Positions 35,174 to 44,983 of a stretch of 64,000 nt of DNA are shown here, in pieces. The notes under the pieces were generated by a model that saw only the letters and a list, made by a program, of their open reading frames with translations, was not told the origin of the DNA and ran no database searches. Every line of letters begins with the position of its first letter. Within the stretch, counting starts at the first letter, position 1. Source of the stretch: Anaeroglomus sp964630775 (GTDB lineage Bacteria; Planctomycetota; Phycisphaerae; Sedimentisphaerales; Anaerohalosphaeraceae); NCBI GenBank assembly GCA_964630775.1, contig CAZVYY010000020.1:10764-74763 (forward strand), read 5' to 3'. The position numbers and the translations under genes were made by a program.

Positions 35174-36340
35174 TTAACTCATCCACCGACACACCTGGCT
35201 GACCGCAATCCCCAGAAATGTCCCAAGAATATTGCCGCCAACCGCCAGAAGCAGGCCTACCGGGGCCAATTCCGGATGGTAAATCCCCGCAACCACCGGC
35301 GCCGAGGCCGGCCCGCCGACATTGGCCTGACTGGCCGTCGCAAGCAGGGCCATCGGGGCACGAAACAGCCGGGCCGCAATAAACAGACATATCCCATGAA
35401 TAATAAGCATTGCCGCCCCTGCCATCAAAAACACCGGCACCGACCGAACTAATCCAAGGTGCGTTTTTGCACCAATCGAAGCCAAAACCAGGTACAGCAG
35501 CGCGAACCCAACTGTATTGGAACCGCGGGACTCCAGTTTTCGGGCCGGGGTAAAGGATAAAACCACCCCCATCACTGTCGCCAGGATGACCGCATACGCC
35601 GCCAAGTTCAGCACATTTTTAATCGGGGGTACTTTCCCGCTAAGCCATACCGCAACGCCAGCCCCCGCAACCGCAATCAATGCCATCCAGATCAGACTGC
35701 CGGCAGTCAGCCCTCTCTTGCCGGATAGATTTCCTTTGCCCGCTCTTTGTGTCAACTCCTGAATCAACTCCGTACGCGACCGATTCCGCCGGTCAAACCG
35801 CTCCTGCAAAACCGATACCGCAATCAGCATCCCCATCCACGTATAGGAAAACAGCGTATCGACAATCGTAATCACCCCCATCAGCGATTCGGGAATCTCC
35901 ACCGCCTTGCCGACGGCAATCATATTGGCCGAGCCGCCGATCCATGACCCGCTCAATGCCCCAATGGCCTTCCAGGCATCCTCCGGCAGCCACGGTCGAA
36001 ACAGCATCGAAGCCGCAATCGCCCCGGCCATCACTCCGCAGGTCGCAGCCGCCATCACCCGCAGCGCCATCGGCCCCAGCCGCAGAATCCCCCGGACATC
36101 CGCCGACAACAACAGCAGCACCAGCGCCGCCGGCAGAATCCATCGACCAATCCAGACATATACCGGACTGGCCGAAGGCAGCAGGCCCGCCGTTGTCACC
36201 AGCATCGGCAGAAAATAAATCCAGAACATTGAAGGCAGGTATTTGAAAAGCTTTTTGCCAATCGGCCGCTGCGCCAGGGTCAACACCACCCCCTCAATCA
36301 GCAGCAGCACCGCCACGCAATACATCGGATGCGAAGTCAT
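35174..36340 (-). CDS. DUF819-family membrane protein
   Basis: 388 residues with about ten membrane segments. Family features: GALSGSWIGGSANMIAVGKA near residue 130 and ATASQANVGGPASAPVVAG near 340, a symmetric pair that suggests a transporter of the CPA/aspartate type. Substrate is unknown. Its ATG overlaps the stop of the epimerase gene by four bases (ATGA), so it is translationally coupled and may transport the epimerase substrate or product. Confidence 0.85.
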   Translation of the reverse strand: MTSHPMYCVAVLLLIEGVVLTLAQRPIGKKLFKYLPSMFWIYFLPMLVTTAGLLPSASPVYVWIGRWILPAALVLLLLSADVRGILRLGPMALRVMAAATCGVMAGAIAASMLFRPWLPEDAWKAIGALSGSWIGGSANMIAVGKAVEIPESLMGVITIVDTLFSYTWMGMLIAVSVLQERFDRRNRSRTELIQELTQRAGKGNLSGKRGLTAGSLIWMALIAVAGAGVAVWLSGKVPPIKNVLNLAAYAVILATVMGVVLSFTPARKLESRGSNTVGFALLYLVLASIGAKTHLGLVRSVPVFLMAGAAMLIIHGICLFIAARLFRAPMALLATASQANVGGPASAPVVAGIYHPELAPVGLLLAVGGNILGTFLGIAVSQVCRWMS

Positions 36341-37395
36341 CGTGTCCCGCCCAGACGAAAGACACAGCCATCGACGCCAATGCCCCCAAACGCATCACGC
36401 CGCCGCAGAAAATGCACTGAATCCAGATCAATATAATCGAAGCCGCCGGTCCCCGCCGCAAAGCATATCGCAGCCGACAGCCCCACCATCGTCTCGGTCA
36501 TGCACCCCAGCATCAGCTTCAATCCCGCCTGCCGTGCCAGCCGGTAAATCTTCCGGGATTCGGCAATGCCGCTTTTGGCAATCTTGATGTTGACGCCATC
36601 GGCCAGCCGCTGGTCAATCACCCGCTTGCAGTCGTCTTCGCAGAACACCGTCTCATCGGCGATAATCGGCACGCCGGCGTGTTTGGTCAGCGTCTTCAAT
36701 CCCGCATCATCATCCCGCACCAGCGGCTGTTCGAACAATTCCACCGCCAGCCACGCCCGGCCAAGCCTGTCCAGCAAATCCAGTGCGGATTTGGCCGAAA
36801 AGCCCTGGTTGCCGTCCAGACGCACCACAAACGGCTTGCCGGCGTCGTTTAAATAGCCATACACCGCCCGGCAGAAATCCAAATCCGTTTTGACCTTGCC
36901 GCTGACCTTGACTTTATACGTGCTGAATCCCGTGCGAATCGTCCGCAGAATCCATGGCTCAAGGGCCTTGATATCGGGCACAAACGGAATCGTAATATCG
37001 GTTTGAAGGGTCTCGGTTTTGCCGCCCCAGAATTGCCATTCGCTCTTATCCTGCCCCGCCAGCCACGCCCGGAATAAAGCAACTTCCAGCCCCGAAGCCG
37101 TCATGTGAAATCGCGGAAACTGCCTGCGTACCTGCCCGGCTAAGCTCGCCCATCGCTGAATGCTCTTGCCGCACAATGTGGGCCTGACTTCCGCCAGTAC
37201 CCCGCTTATCGCCGCCGCTGTCTCATGCGGCAGGACAAAACTGGTCGGCACTTCCCCCACACCCGCCGAACCATCCTCGCAGCATACCGTCACAATCACG
37301 CTGGTCGCACAGGTCTTGGACCCCAGCGACGTCGCAAACGTCGTCCGCATCGGACGAACAACGGTTTTCCATGTGATTTTAGTAATCGTAGACAT
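36337..37395 (-). CDS. Enolase-superfamily dipeptide epimerase
   Basis: 352 residues. Muconate-lactonizing subgroup: KVKVSG carries the KxK catalytic lysine, RLDGNQG, ELFEQP and IADETV supply the three metal ligands (Asp, Glu, Asp), and VNIKIAKSG the second lysine. This set fits L-Ala-D/L-Glu and related dipeptide epimerases used in peptidoglycan recycling. Exact dipeptide specificity is not determined. Coupled to DUF819 downstream; thiC lies upstream by 95 bases. Confidence 0.82.
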   Translation of the reverse strand: MSTITKITWKTVVRPMRTTFATSLGSKTCATSVIVTVCCEDGSAGVGEVPTSFVLPHETAAAISGVLAEVRPTLCGKSIQRWASLAGQVRRQFPRFHMTASGLEVALFRAWLAGQDKSEWQFWGGKTETLQTDITIPFVPDIKALEPWILRTIRTGFSTYKVKVSGKVKTDLDFCRAVYGYLNDAGKPFVVRLDGNQGFSAKSALDLLDRLGRAWLAVELFEQPLVRDDDAGLKTLTKHAGVPIIADETVFCEDDCKRVIDQRLADGVNIKIAKSGIAESRKIYRLARQAGLKLMLGCMTETMVGLSAAICFAAGTGGFDYIDLDSVHFLRRRDAFGGIGVDGCVFRLGGTR

Positions 37396-37490
37396 CGGGT
37401 GGAATTTTACCTCATCAAGGCCAAGTTGTCGACTATTTCAAAAGTAGCTTTGAAAAATATCGCCCTTTTAGCCTTGAAGTAAGTGCTGCC

Positions 37491-38810
37491 CTACCCCTTC
37501 CGCAATTCCTTACTGATGCGTACACTGCACCATTCCTTGCCGCACATCGTGCAGTAATCCTGGTTGTGCCCGCCTTCGCCCAGTGCACTGTTGCGGCAGG
37601 CTTCCTCGTACATATTTTTCGCCGTAATCGGGTCAATCGACAACTCCAGATGCTTCTTCCAGTCCAGATTGGCCCGGGCGATGCTCAACTGTTTATCCCG
37701 CGCCGCCGCATTCCCAAACCCGCGCGCCACATCCCCCGCATGAGCGGCAATCTTCGACGCCACCACGCCATGCCGCACATCCTCCGCATCCGGCAGCCCC
37801 AGATGCTCGCGCGGCGTCACATAGCACAAAAACGACGCTCCCCAGTACGCCGCCGCCGTCCCGCCGATGGCACTGGTGATATGGTCATAGCCGGGCGCGA
37901 TATCCGTCACCAGCGGCCCCAGCACATAAAACGGCGCCTTATGACACAGCTTCTGCTGAATCTCCATATTATACTGAATCTGGTTGAACGGCACGTGCCC
38001 CGGCCCCTCGACCATCACCTGAAGGCCCTTATCCCACGCCCGCTGCGTCAACTCCCCCAGCGTCTTAAGCTCAGCCAACTGTGCCGCATCCGTCGCATCC
38101 GCCCCGCAGCCCGGCCGCAATCCATCCCCCAGCGAAAAACACACATCATACTGCTTCATAATCGCGCAAATATCGTCAAACAACTCATACAGCGGATTCT
38201 GCTTGTTATGATGCGTCATCCAGCGGGCCAGCAGCGCCCCGCCGCGACTGACAATCCCCATCACCCGCGACTTGACCAGTTCCAGATGCTCCCGCAGCAA
38301 GCCCGCATGAATCGTAAAGAAATCCACCCCCTGCCGGGCCTGCTTTTCGATAATCTTCAAAATCGTATCATAATCAATCTCGTCCACCGACCGCCCGACA
38401 ATCACCTCATAAATCGGCACGGTCCCGAACGGTGCCGGGCAATCCGTCAGCAGCCGGCGGCGGATCTCATCCAGCCCCGCCAGTGACCCGCCCGTACTCA
38501 GATCCATAATCGCATCCGCCCCCGCCTCCAGCGCCACCCGCATCTTTTCGATCTCATCATCCAGCGACGACCGCACCGACGACAGCCCGATATTGGCGTT
38601 AATCTTGGTCGAGACGCACCGCCCAATCGCACAGGGCTTCAGGCCATGCTGCACATGAATCGTATTGGCCGGAATCACCGCCCGCCCCGCCGCCAGTTCA
38701 TCCCGCAGCATCGCCGCATCCACACCTTCATTCTCAGCCGTCCGGACAACCAAATCCGTCAACTGCCCCTGCCTCGCCAATTCCAATTGTGTCGCCTGTA
38801 CTGTTTTCAT
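37491..38810 (-). CDS. thiC: Phosphomethylpyrimidine synthase ThiC
   Basis: 439 residues, the short ThiC form lacking the long N-terminal domain of E. coli. This radical-SAM enzyme converts AIR to HMP-phosphate in thiamine synthesis. The C-terminal cluster motif CTMCGKEWC (CxxCx4C) binds the 4Fe-4S cluster; TKINANIGLSS, MDLSTGG and EGPGHVPFNQI are conserved. The ATG at 38810 is chosen over one 12 bases upstream by homology to the family start. Controlled by a TPP riboswitch 230 bases upstream. Confidence 0.95.
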   Translation of the reverse strand: MKTVQATQLELARQGQLTDLVVRTAENEGVDAAMLRDELAAGRAVIPANTIHVQHGLKPCAIGRCVSTKINANIGLSSVRSSLDDEIEKMRVALEAGADAIMDLSTGGSLAGLDEIRRRLLTDCPAPFGTVPIYEVIVGRSVDEIDYDTILKIIEKQARQGVDFFTIHAGLLREHLELVKSRVMGIVSRGGALLARWMTHHNKQNPLYELFDDICAIMKQYDVCFSLGDGLRPGCGADATDAAQLAELKTLGELTQRAWDKGLQVMVEGPGHVPFNQIQYNMEIQQKLCHKAPFYVLGPLVTDIAPGYDHITSAIGGTAAAYWGASFLCYVTPREHLGLPDAEDVRHGVVASKIAAHAGDVARGFGNAAARDKQLSIARANLDWKKHLELSIDPITAKNMYEEACRNSALGEGGHNQDYCTMCGKEWCSVRISKELRKG

Positions 38811-38867
38811 TCCGTGTCCCATCGCCTTATCGTAGTCATTCCGCTTTAAATGTCACATTCACCCATC

Positions 38868-38918
38868 GTAGCCCAAGCCTCCGCGCTTGGGATAAAACAC
38901 CCATGCCGAAGGCATTCC
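38868..38918. repeat. Twin-hairpin repeat, copy 1
   Basis: Contains CCCAAGC/GCTTGGG and then ATGCC-GAA-GGCAT. A near-identical copy lies at 46589-46638. Here it lies in the thiC leader between the attenuator and the start codon. Confidence 0.8.
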
Positions 38919-38981
38919 ACTCAATTCCTGAGTTCTTATGTTCTTGGGTTCTTTTATTCTTTTTAATTGATCCCTAAGGGC

Positions 38982-39019
38982 AAAAAAAAAGAATCGCCCC
39001 CTGTAACGGAAGCGATTCT
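38982..39019 (-). terminator. Attenuator terminator of thiC
   Basis: AGAATCGC/GCGATTCT stem followed on the minus strand by nine T. It lies directly downstream of the TPP aptamer and would be the expression platform: TPP bound, transcription stops here. Confidence 0.88.
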
Positions 39020-39042
39020 CTTACTTTCACATAGTAATTATC

Positions 39043-39153
39043 CGCTTCCCTACGCAGGTACACCTTTCGGCTTTCCTGATCAGGTTCTAAGGGTCTTTCT
39101 CAGATTCGGCCATTAGCGGTTACCGCGCCTCTCAGCCAAACCACCCCTGAGCG
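39043..39153 (-). promoter_or_regulatory. TPP riboswitch (THI element)
   Basis: Minus-strand sequence shows GGCTGAGAGG, ACCCTTAGAACCTGATCAGG and GCGTAGGGAAGC, which are the conserved thiamine-pyrophosphate aptamer blocks in the right order. The ends pair through CGCT/AGCG. It senses TPP and controls thiC. Confidence 0.95.
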
Positions 39154-39160
39154 TTAATAG

Positions 39161-39189
39161 AGTATATCGTTCTACGTCATCCGCGTCAA
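39161..39189 (-). promoter_or_regulatory. Promoter of the thiC transcript
   Basis: TTGACG, 17 bases, TATACT on the minus strand, placing the start a few bases before the riboswitch. Confidence 0.75.
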
Positions 39190-39235
39190 AATGTTTATCC
39201 CAAAACCATTAATAGACGTACCATGCCTTGTTTTA

Positions 39236-41356
39236 CTAAAATGCAAGTATGCCATCAGAAATCTTGGGGGTATTTTGTGGACAGTCCACTTGAACTTGCT
39301 CTTCGGTCATGATTTGTAAGGCTTCTTCATACTTTTTTTTCTCTAAGCCTTCTGATTCTTTTATCGCCTTTTTCAGCAAATCAACACTTTCCATATCCCC
39401 TATTTGGCCTAACATTAATCCAGCCTCTGCACGAGGATATACTTCCTTCAAGGTTGTTTTCACGGAAAGCGTCCCGGAAAGAATCTGCCGGAGCAGCAAG
39501 ACGGCCTCTTCCGTTCGTATATTGCCCAGGGTATAGATTAAATCGATACGATTATCATTTTTATCAATCGACACCGTGACAAGCCTGGGTAAAAGCTCGT
39601 CAACCAATCCCCGATCAATCTCTTTCCATCCCTGCCATTTCAACATCCACCGGGCTATACCCAACAGTTCTTCCTGAACGACTGCCCCTTGTCGTATGGC
39701 CTGCTCTTTTTTAATTTGTGGAATTTCAGATAATCTGCTTTTTAACATGTATAAAATGAGATTCTGCACATCTAAATTTTTGCCAAAGAGCTGAAAATAT
39801 AATCTCGACCGTTTGACTTCGTCCGGAATCTGGCGGTTAAGAACGTCCTTGACTATTTGCTCATATTCAACCCTCTCCATCGCCAATGATGTTCCCGGTC
39901 CGCGACTTGCACGTCTGGCCCGACGAACGGCTTCTTTGGCATCACACTCCTTTTGAATCTGGCTCGCAATTTCAGAAGGCAATAAGGCAATTAGTTGCTT
40001 AAACGCATGTTCCATCTGATTTCTTTTGCCGGCAGCTTCGGCCATATCCTTTGGATCAAAAATCTCACCCAATCCCTTTGAGGCAAATTCACGCGATAAA
40101 ACATCAAGACAATCCTGCGTCAATTCCACGCCACGAGGACAGCCATTGTCCCAGCGAAAATAAAGCGTACAATCCAAACCAAATGATTCCAGCAATCGAT
40201 CTTTGTTGCAGAATGTTAAATATCCCGAAATTAGGCACATTGTCCCATTAGGAGCCTCATCCGGGTCGAACTCAATGCCCTCAACAATTCGTTTTATCTC
40301 GGAAGGCTGATTTATCGACGCCATAATGGGGCCATATTTATCATCCGCAACCACATAAATCGATGTGGTCTCAGAAAGCACTTTGGGCACGGTCCGATTC
40401 CAGCCCCAATACACGATACACTGCGGATGAGTCTGTTCAAAGTCAGACAGCATCTTGGGGTCCACTTGACTGCCCATCAGCTTAACCCTTTTTAATGCGG
40501 GCAATGCACCTTGGGGCAAAATAGACACCGGCGCATTGGTCGCGTTTATTTCGATTAAATCCTGCAAATCCGACAGCGGATATAAATCCCCCACCTTTGA
40601 GCCGGCCAGATTTAAAGATTGCAATTTTCGGGTATGACACAAAAAAGAAATATCATCCATATCTTGTCGTCCAGAAAGGTCGAGAACCCGAAGTTCCTTG
40701 AGACAGGCCAACGTTTTCCAGTTACCAACAGACACGTCTGCACCAACTTTAAGATACCGCACCTCTCGACTATTCCTCAGACATTCGAGGGGAATTATCG
40801 AGCTTGCGGACTGAATTGCAAAATATCTGAGTTTGGTAAATCGATTTAGCATTAAAAAATCTGGTCCGGAAAGATACAGGATAAACAGACATTCCAGATT
40901 CTCCGGAAGCGATTGAAGCAGTGAGCATGGCCCCGAAAAAGAGACAGCGGTTCGGGATGGATCGATCGCAGAAAGAATCTTTCTATCCAAATCCGCGTCC
41001 GAATCTGCCGCAATTCCCCAAAGCGACCGAATTTCTTTGTCGGATAGCCTCACCGCAGACTCGATATTTCCGATTTTTAGCCCAATAACCGTTTTCTGGT
41101 CGCCCGGCCCAAGCAAATAAAGGCAACCCTCTTCCTCAATTCGATCACTCAAAACATAGTTACCCGGCTTAGCCAGTCGCAAAGGAATATCCCGAATAAA
41201 AACAATATCTCCTTCACGAAAACTATCTCCGGAGATATCTTCCGATATGCGGGGCGCGACTATTTTCTGACCGTCCACCTCAATGACATAAACATTATCC
41301 GCAGACACCACCCCGCATACCAGAAAACCGACCACAAACATCTTATACCAATTCAT
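39236..41356 (-). CDS. Exported LRR/HEAT-like protein
   Basis: 706 residues with a signal peptide (about 1-18). Residues ~150-330 contain leucine-rich-repeat-like units (LKELRVLDLSGRQDMDDISF, RKLQSLNLAGSKVGDLYPL). A linker domain with a DPDEAP stretch follows, then residues ~430-700 are helical with HEAT-like pairs at the end (RTEEAVLLLRQIL, MESVDLLKKAIKESEG). No enzyme motif was recognised. Its ATG shares one base with the stop of the caspase-like gene (TAATG), so the two proteins are made together. The region is more AT-rich than its surroundings, suggesting transfer. Confidence 0.65.
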   Translation of the reverse strand: MNWYKMFVVGFLVCGVVSADNVYVIEVDGQKIVAPRISEDISGDSFREGDIVFIRDIPLRLAKPGNYVLSDRIEEEGCLYLLGPGDQKTVIGLKIGNIESAVRLSDKEIRSLWGIAADSDADLDRKILSAIDPSRTAVSFSGPCSLLQSLPENLECLFILYLSGPDFLMLNRFTKLRYFAIQSASSIIPLECLRNSREVRYLKVGADVSVGNWKTLACLKELRVLDLSGRQDMDDISFLCHTRKLQSLNLAGSKVGDLYPLSDLQDLIEINATNAPVSILPQGALPALKRVKLMGSQVDPKMLSDFEQTHPQCIVYWGWNRTVPKVLSETTSIYVVADDKYGPIMASINQPSEIKRIVEGIEFDPDEAPNGTMCLISGYLTFCNKDRLLESFGLDCTLYFRWDNGCPRGVELTQDCLDVLSREFASKGLGEIFDPKDMAEAAGKRNQMEHAFKQLIALLPSEIASQIQKECDAKEAVRRARRASRGPGTSLAMERVEYEQIVKDVLNRQIPDEVKRSRLYFQLFGKNLDVQNLILYMLKSRLSEIPQIKKEQAIRQGAVVQEELLGIARWMLKWQGWKEIDRGLVDELLPRLVTVSIDKNDNRIDLIYTLGNIRTEEAVLLLRQILSGTLSVKTTLKEVYPRAEAGLMLGQIGDMESVDLLKKAIKESEGLEKKKYEEALQIMTEEQVQVDCPQNTPKISDGILAF

Positions 41357-44300
41357 TATTGACCTCCCACGGTTAAATTAAGTATATTCGCATATTCTGG
41401 ATTAGGCATCAGGTATTGTATGTTTAAAGGTGCATCTCCCCATGAACCCGCTTCAGGAGAAGATATGGCAAAATTGAGAGCTTGATAAACGGAATAGTTC
41501 CGTATATTTTTCCAGAACGCTGCAACAAATTCCGGATACCCTGAACCGGTTACCTTGCCAGCATTTACCCAGCCAATAAATACTTGATTGTTATTGGCGT
41601 AACTACTTTGTGAATATATGCCAAAAGTTCTTGCCAGCATGTCAGACTGGGCACTTTTGCACCCATCAAAAAATACTATCTTGAGTTTTCCTGAATTATA
41701 AAGCCCCCAATCCCATGCACTATTACCGTTTTGAGATATAGCAGGACTTGGAATGTCATCATCACTTGTATCATTTGGAGTATTTCTTCCAAGTCGCCAA
41801 TACACTTTTTCATAATCCGATGTATACCAATGGTCAGATACCCCGGTATCATGTAACTGAAATACACTATAAGCTCTTCCGCCTGATAAAGTCACAGTAT
41901 TTGCATGAGTTAAAATATACACATAATTCACATTCGGCAAGTTGAGCCCCCTCCGAACATTGACAGTGTTGGCATTCATATGATAAAGAGTCAATGTTGG
42001 AAGATTTTTCATCTGAAACGTTTTATAAATCTCCCGAATTGCTGATAATCTCGCATTGACCAAGTCTGGATATGGAAGAATAAGCAGTGCTCTCCGTTGT
42101 GTAAAATTACAATAGTTTGGATCATTCGGATCAGGTATTACAAGAGGTTTACCAATAACATCTATCCATTCTGGAGTTCCGGCCTCAGGATATTTTATCA
42201 CTTGAACGGCCGCAACCATACCCGTAGTGATCAAATCTGTAGAAACAGAAAAACCAAAACCACCAGACGATATGCTCCCGCCATCCCAAAGAACCTGATC
42301 CGTAGCCAAATCCATAAGCAAAATATTAGGCTCGGTCTCACCTTGCCAAAAACCGGAAATAAATGACTCATATCCACCTAATGTATTCAACATATAATAA
42401 ACATTATTATCAATAGAAAAATATTGGGGACACGATAGCGTAACATTGTTCGGTTCATCATAGCTGATCACCTGGAATAAATGCCTTCCATTCCCATATT
42501 GATTAGTCGGCAGGGTTAGCGTATAACCATCACCATGATCTTCAAATTTTCCAATCAAATCGTTCCCAATTTTCAAGTATATATCGTGTGAATTTTCAAC
42601 ATATCCATTCAATTTAATTTCTACCGATCCGGACAGATTATCCCCTGTGTCTTGTGGGATAATTGTAAAATCGGGGTGAGCCGGAATCTCAGAAAATCGT
42701 CCATAATTATTCGCTAACATCACAAAATCAGACATGTCGACAATTCCATCCCAGTTGAAATCACTTTTATATGAGATACTGTTTGGGTCTATATGAAAGA
42801 GATTTGGATCACCCGGCCATTTTTGAACACGCGTTACTGCCAACCAACCAGAAGTAAACATTAATAAATCATGCTCATTCGTCCACCCATCGCGATTCAA
42901 GTCTGTCGATCGATAGGTTTGATTCGTATTAGGCACAGAATGCGTATAGTGCACTCCTAAATCCGCAGCTTTTTCATCTGGATAAAACTGTATCGAAGTA
43001 GTTGTCCCAATTATAAATGGCAATTCAGAGATCGTTCCCAAACCTGCATCTACAAAGACAGAATCGCTCTTTAGAAATAATTGACGATAATCTTTGACAT
43101 CTGCATATGGGTTAACATAAGTCCAAACAGGTTGAATAAATTCCATCAGAATATTAACTTCTTGCTGATTCGCTCCTAAGCCTGGATGTACCACGGCCAT
43201 TTTTATTGCTCCATCATAAAATCCATAAGCGGTTATTTCGCTCATCGTTGTAATATTGTTTACACAATAGACTTCCGGAGCTACCGTGTTGGGGTCATGA
43301 TGATTTATGACTGGCACTATCACATTAGGATCGTTTGGATCATGTGTATATGCCATACAGCGGGGACAAGAATGTCCATGAACAATAATGCCTGCACCAC
43401 CATCATGTATAGTATTGTGAGCAATCATTACAGAACAAGGTAATGTTACACTATTTGCATCCGCGGGGTCGGTAAACACCTCAATTCCTGCATCGGGATC
43501 GGCGGGACTCTCACCATAAAGGCCAAAATACCATATCTGATTATTCACAATTTGATGATTAAAATGCCCTCTTGATATGATTGGTTTTCTGCATGTAAAA
43601 AAGAAGTTTCCAAGGATAGGATAGTTCAGTTCTCTTTGAACTTCTATGCCAACCCAGCAACCCTCAATATACAAATTATTCAATCTGCATTCCGCAGAAG
43701 CAGTCTCTTCGACAAGAATTGCGCCTGGATACCCGGTAAACTCCCCTAAAATATCTGATATCATAAAAACAGGGAGCACTGGATTTTTTGTATTCGGATA
43801 ATCTGGATTGGCCTCCGATAATTCACCATATAAACCCGTTTTCAAAAAAGCTCCATTGCGATAAACAAGCTGTCCTTCCTCTCCAAAAACGACAATTGTC
43901 CCAGGTAAAATAATATGTTGTACACCGACCCCTTCAAATACCACAGGCTGTGTTATTCTGTAAATATGATTGGGGTCCCAAATTACGCTTTGGGTTATTG
44001 GAGACTCAACATATACTTCAGGAAGTGGATTAATGTTATTATTGTTCTGCTGATTAGGATCGATAGGCTGATTTGGATCTTCTGATGCCAGAAAAATAAC
44101 TGATTCATAGACTGCTTGCTTTTTTTCGTTTTCAATTATTTCATCAAATGCGTTAGGATCTGAAAAAGCAAGTGCCAAAAGGTCTTCTACAGTCAATTCC
44201 ACAATATTGGGGTCAGATGCTATATCATTTGGGTCGAGGGAAGCCAAAGCTTCAGAAGAGAGGCGACAATACGATTCAGCTATCAATCTCAGAAGGCAAT

Positions 44301-44850
44301 AAACTAATGCATCTTTAGAATCATCCGAGTTTTCCAGATCACATATTTGATTGGGATCCGTGGGCATCTGGTAATCTTCTCCACACACTTCTTTTAGCAT
44401 TTGCCATAACGTATCAAGCTCGGATTCGGGAGAAGTAGATTCTTGCTGCCTCTTATCAAAATATGTTTTAAAATAATTATTATCGCTTGTATTTAAAGAC
44501 CATTGTCGCCATGCGCAATATAATTGGTCTCGTTGCTGACCGATTGGGTCAGGCGAAATTAGCCCTTGAGCAATAAGCCTTTCCTTCAATACTTGCCGTG
44601 TCTCATTAAGAAAATCAGGCGATTGCCAAGAGTTAACCTCATTCTCATTGACCAAACTACATGAAGACAATTCTTCATTGTAAGCAATCTCACCCCAAGC
44701 CGGACATTCCCTGCTCTGTACCACCGGTAATATTTCTTTCGGAAATAAATCCCCTATAGAATCTCTCTGAATTGACAAAATACACAAAAATATCCACAGA
44801 TAATAAAAAGAAGTTGATCTTTGCAGGAAACTAATTTTGATAGACGTCAT
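41356..44850 (-). CDS. Secreted beta-helix/dockerin protein with caspase-like end
   Basis: 1164 residues. N-terminal signal (about 15-30), an Asp-Pro-Asn-rich region, then a right-handed beta-helix (~280-600) of polygalacturonase/parallel-repeat type. Around residues 645 and 700 there are two calcium-loop repeats, TDLNRDGWTNEHDLL and SDFNWDGIVDMSDFVML, forming a dockerin-type module. The last ~245 residues resemble caspase-fold peptidases: RRALLILPYPDLV, a His in YVYILTHAN (about 982) and a Cys in IVFFDGCKSA (about 1064). That dyad is as expected for C25/CHAT-like peptidases but is not proven. Upstream promoter and structured leader were found. Codon use and base composition differ from neighbours. 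Confidence 0.65.
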   Translation of the reverse strand: MTSIKISFLQRSTSFYYLWIFLCILSIQRDSIGDLFPKEILPVVQSRECPAWGEIAYNEELSSCSLVNENEVNSWQSPDFLNETRQVLKERLIAQGLISPDPIGQQRDQLYCAWRQWSLNTSDNNYFKTYFDKRQQESTSPESELDTLWQMLKEVCGEDYQMPTDPNQICDLENSDDSKDALVYCLLRLIAESYCRLSSEALASLDPNDIASDPNIVELTVEDLLALAFSDPNAFDEIIENEKKQAVYESVIFLASEDPNQPIDPNQQNNNNINPLPEVYVESPITQSVIWDPNHIYRITQPVVFEGVGVQHIILPGTIVVFGEEGQLVYRNGAFLKTGLYGELSEANPDYPNTKNPVLPVFMISDILGEFTGYPGAILVEETASAECRLNNLYIEGCWVGIEVQRELNYPILGNFFFTCRKPIISRGHFNHQIVNNQIWYFGLYGESPADPDAGIEVFTDPADANSVTLPCSVMIAHNTIHDGGAGIIVHGHSCPRCMAYTHDPNDPNVIVPVINHHDPNTVAPEVYCVNNITTMSEITAYGFYDGAIKMAVVHPGLGANQQEVNILMEFIQPVWTYVNPYADVKDYRQLFLKSDSVFVDAGLGTISELPFIIGTTTSIQFYPDEKAADLGVHYTHSVPNTNQTYRSTDLNRDGWTNEHDLLMFTSGWLAVTRVQKWPGDPNLFHIDPNSISYKSDFNWDGIVDMSDFVMLANNYGRFSEIPAHPDFTIIPQDTGDNLSGSVEIKLNGYVENSHDIYLKIGNDLIGKFEDHGDGYTLTLPTNQYGNGRHLFQVISYDEPNNVTLSCPQYFSIDNNVYYMLNTLGGYESFISGFWQGETEPNILLMDLATDQVLWDGGSISSGGFGFSVSTDLITTGMVAAVQVIKYPEAGTPEWIDVIGKPLVIPDPNDPNYCNFTQRRALLILPYPDLVNARLSAIREIYKTFQMKNLPTLTLYHMNANTVNVRRGLNLPNVNYVYILTHANTVTLSGGRAYSVFQLHDTGVSDHWYTSDYEKVYWRLGRNTPNDTSDDDIPSPAISQNGNSAWDWGLYNSGKLKIVFFDGCKSAQSDMLARTFGIYSQSSYANNNQVFIGWVNAGKVTGSGYPEFVAAFWKNIRNYSVYQALNFAISSPEAGSWGDAPLNIQYLMPNPEYANILNLTVGGQ

Positions 44851-44871
44851 AGCTTGGCCCTTTTAAATAAA

Positions 44872-44905
44872 TCACCGCATTTATTCCTCCTTCACATAAA
44901 GGAGG
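44872..44905 (-). promoter_or_regulatory. Leader hairpin and two-codon mini-ORF
   Basis: On the minus strand CCTCCTT/AAGGAGG forms a seven-base-pair hairpin. Its right arm is a perfect ribosome site followed, after five bases, by ATG CGG TGA (44880-44872), an ORF of two sense codons. The main gene starts 21 bases later with its own AAAGGG. The arrangement could control translation. Confidence 0.5.
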
Positions 44906-44961
44906 CACCACCAACACATGCTCAGTCAAGGCCCGCCAGAGCCAGAGAGGAACACGCAGGC

Positions 44962-44983
44962 AGTGCCCCAGTTGGGGCACTGA
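44962..44983. repeat. Inverted repeat in the leader
   Basis: CAGTGCCCCA and TGGGGCACTG, ten base pairs around GT. It lies in the 5' leader of the caspase-like gene; it may be an operator or RNA stem. No T-run follows on either strand. Confidence 0.5.

Noticed and set aside
37566..38486. A 306-codon plus-strand frame opposite thiC
   Set aside because: Antisense shadow of ThiC, extremely Arg/Gln/Pro-rich, no family match.
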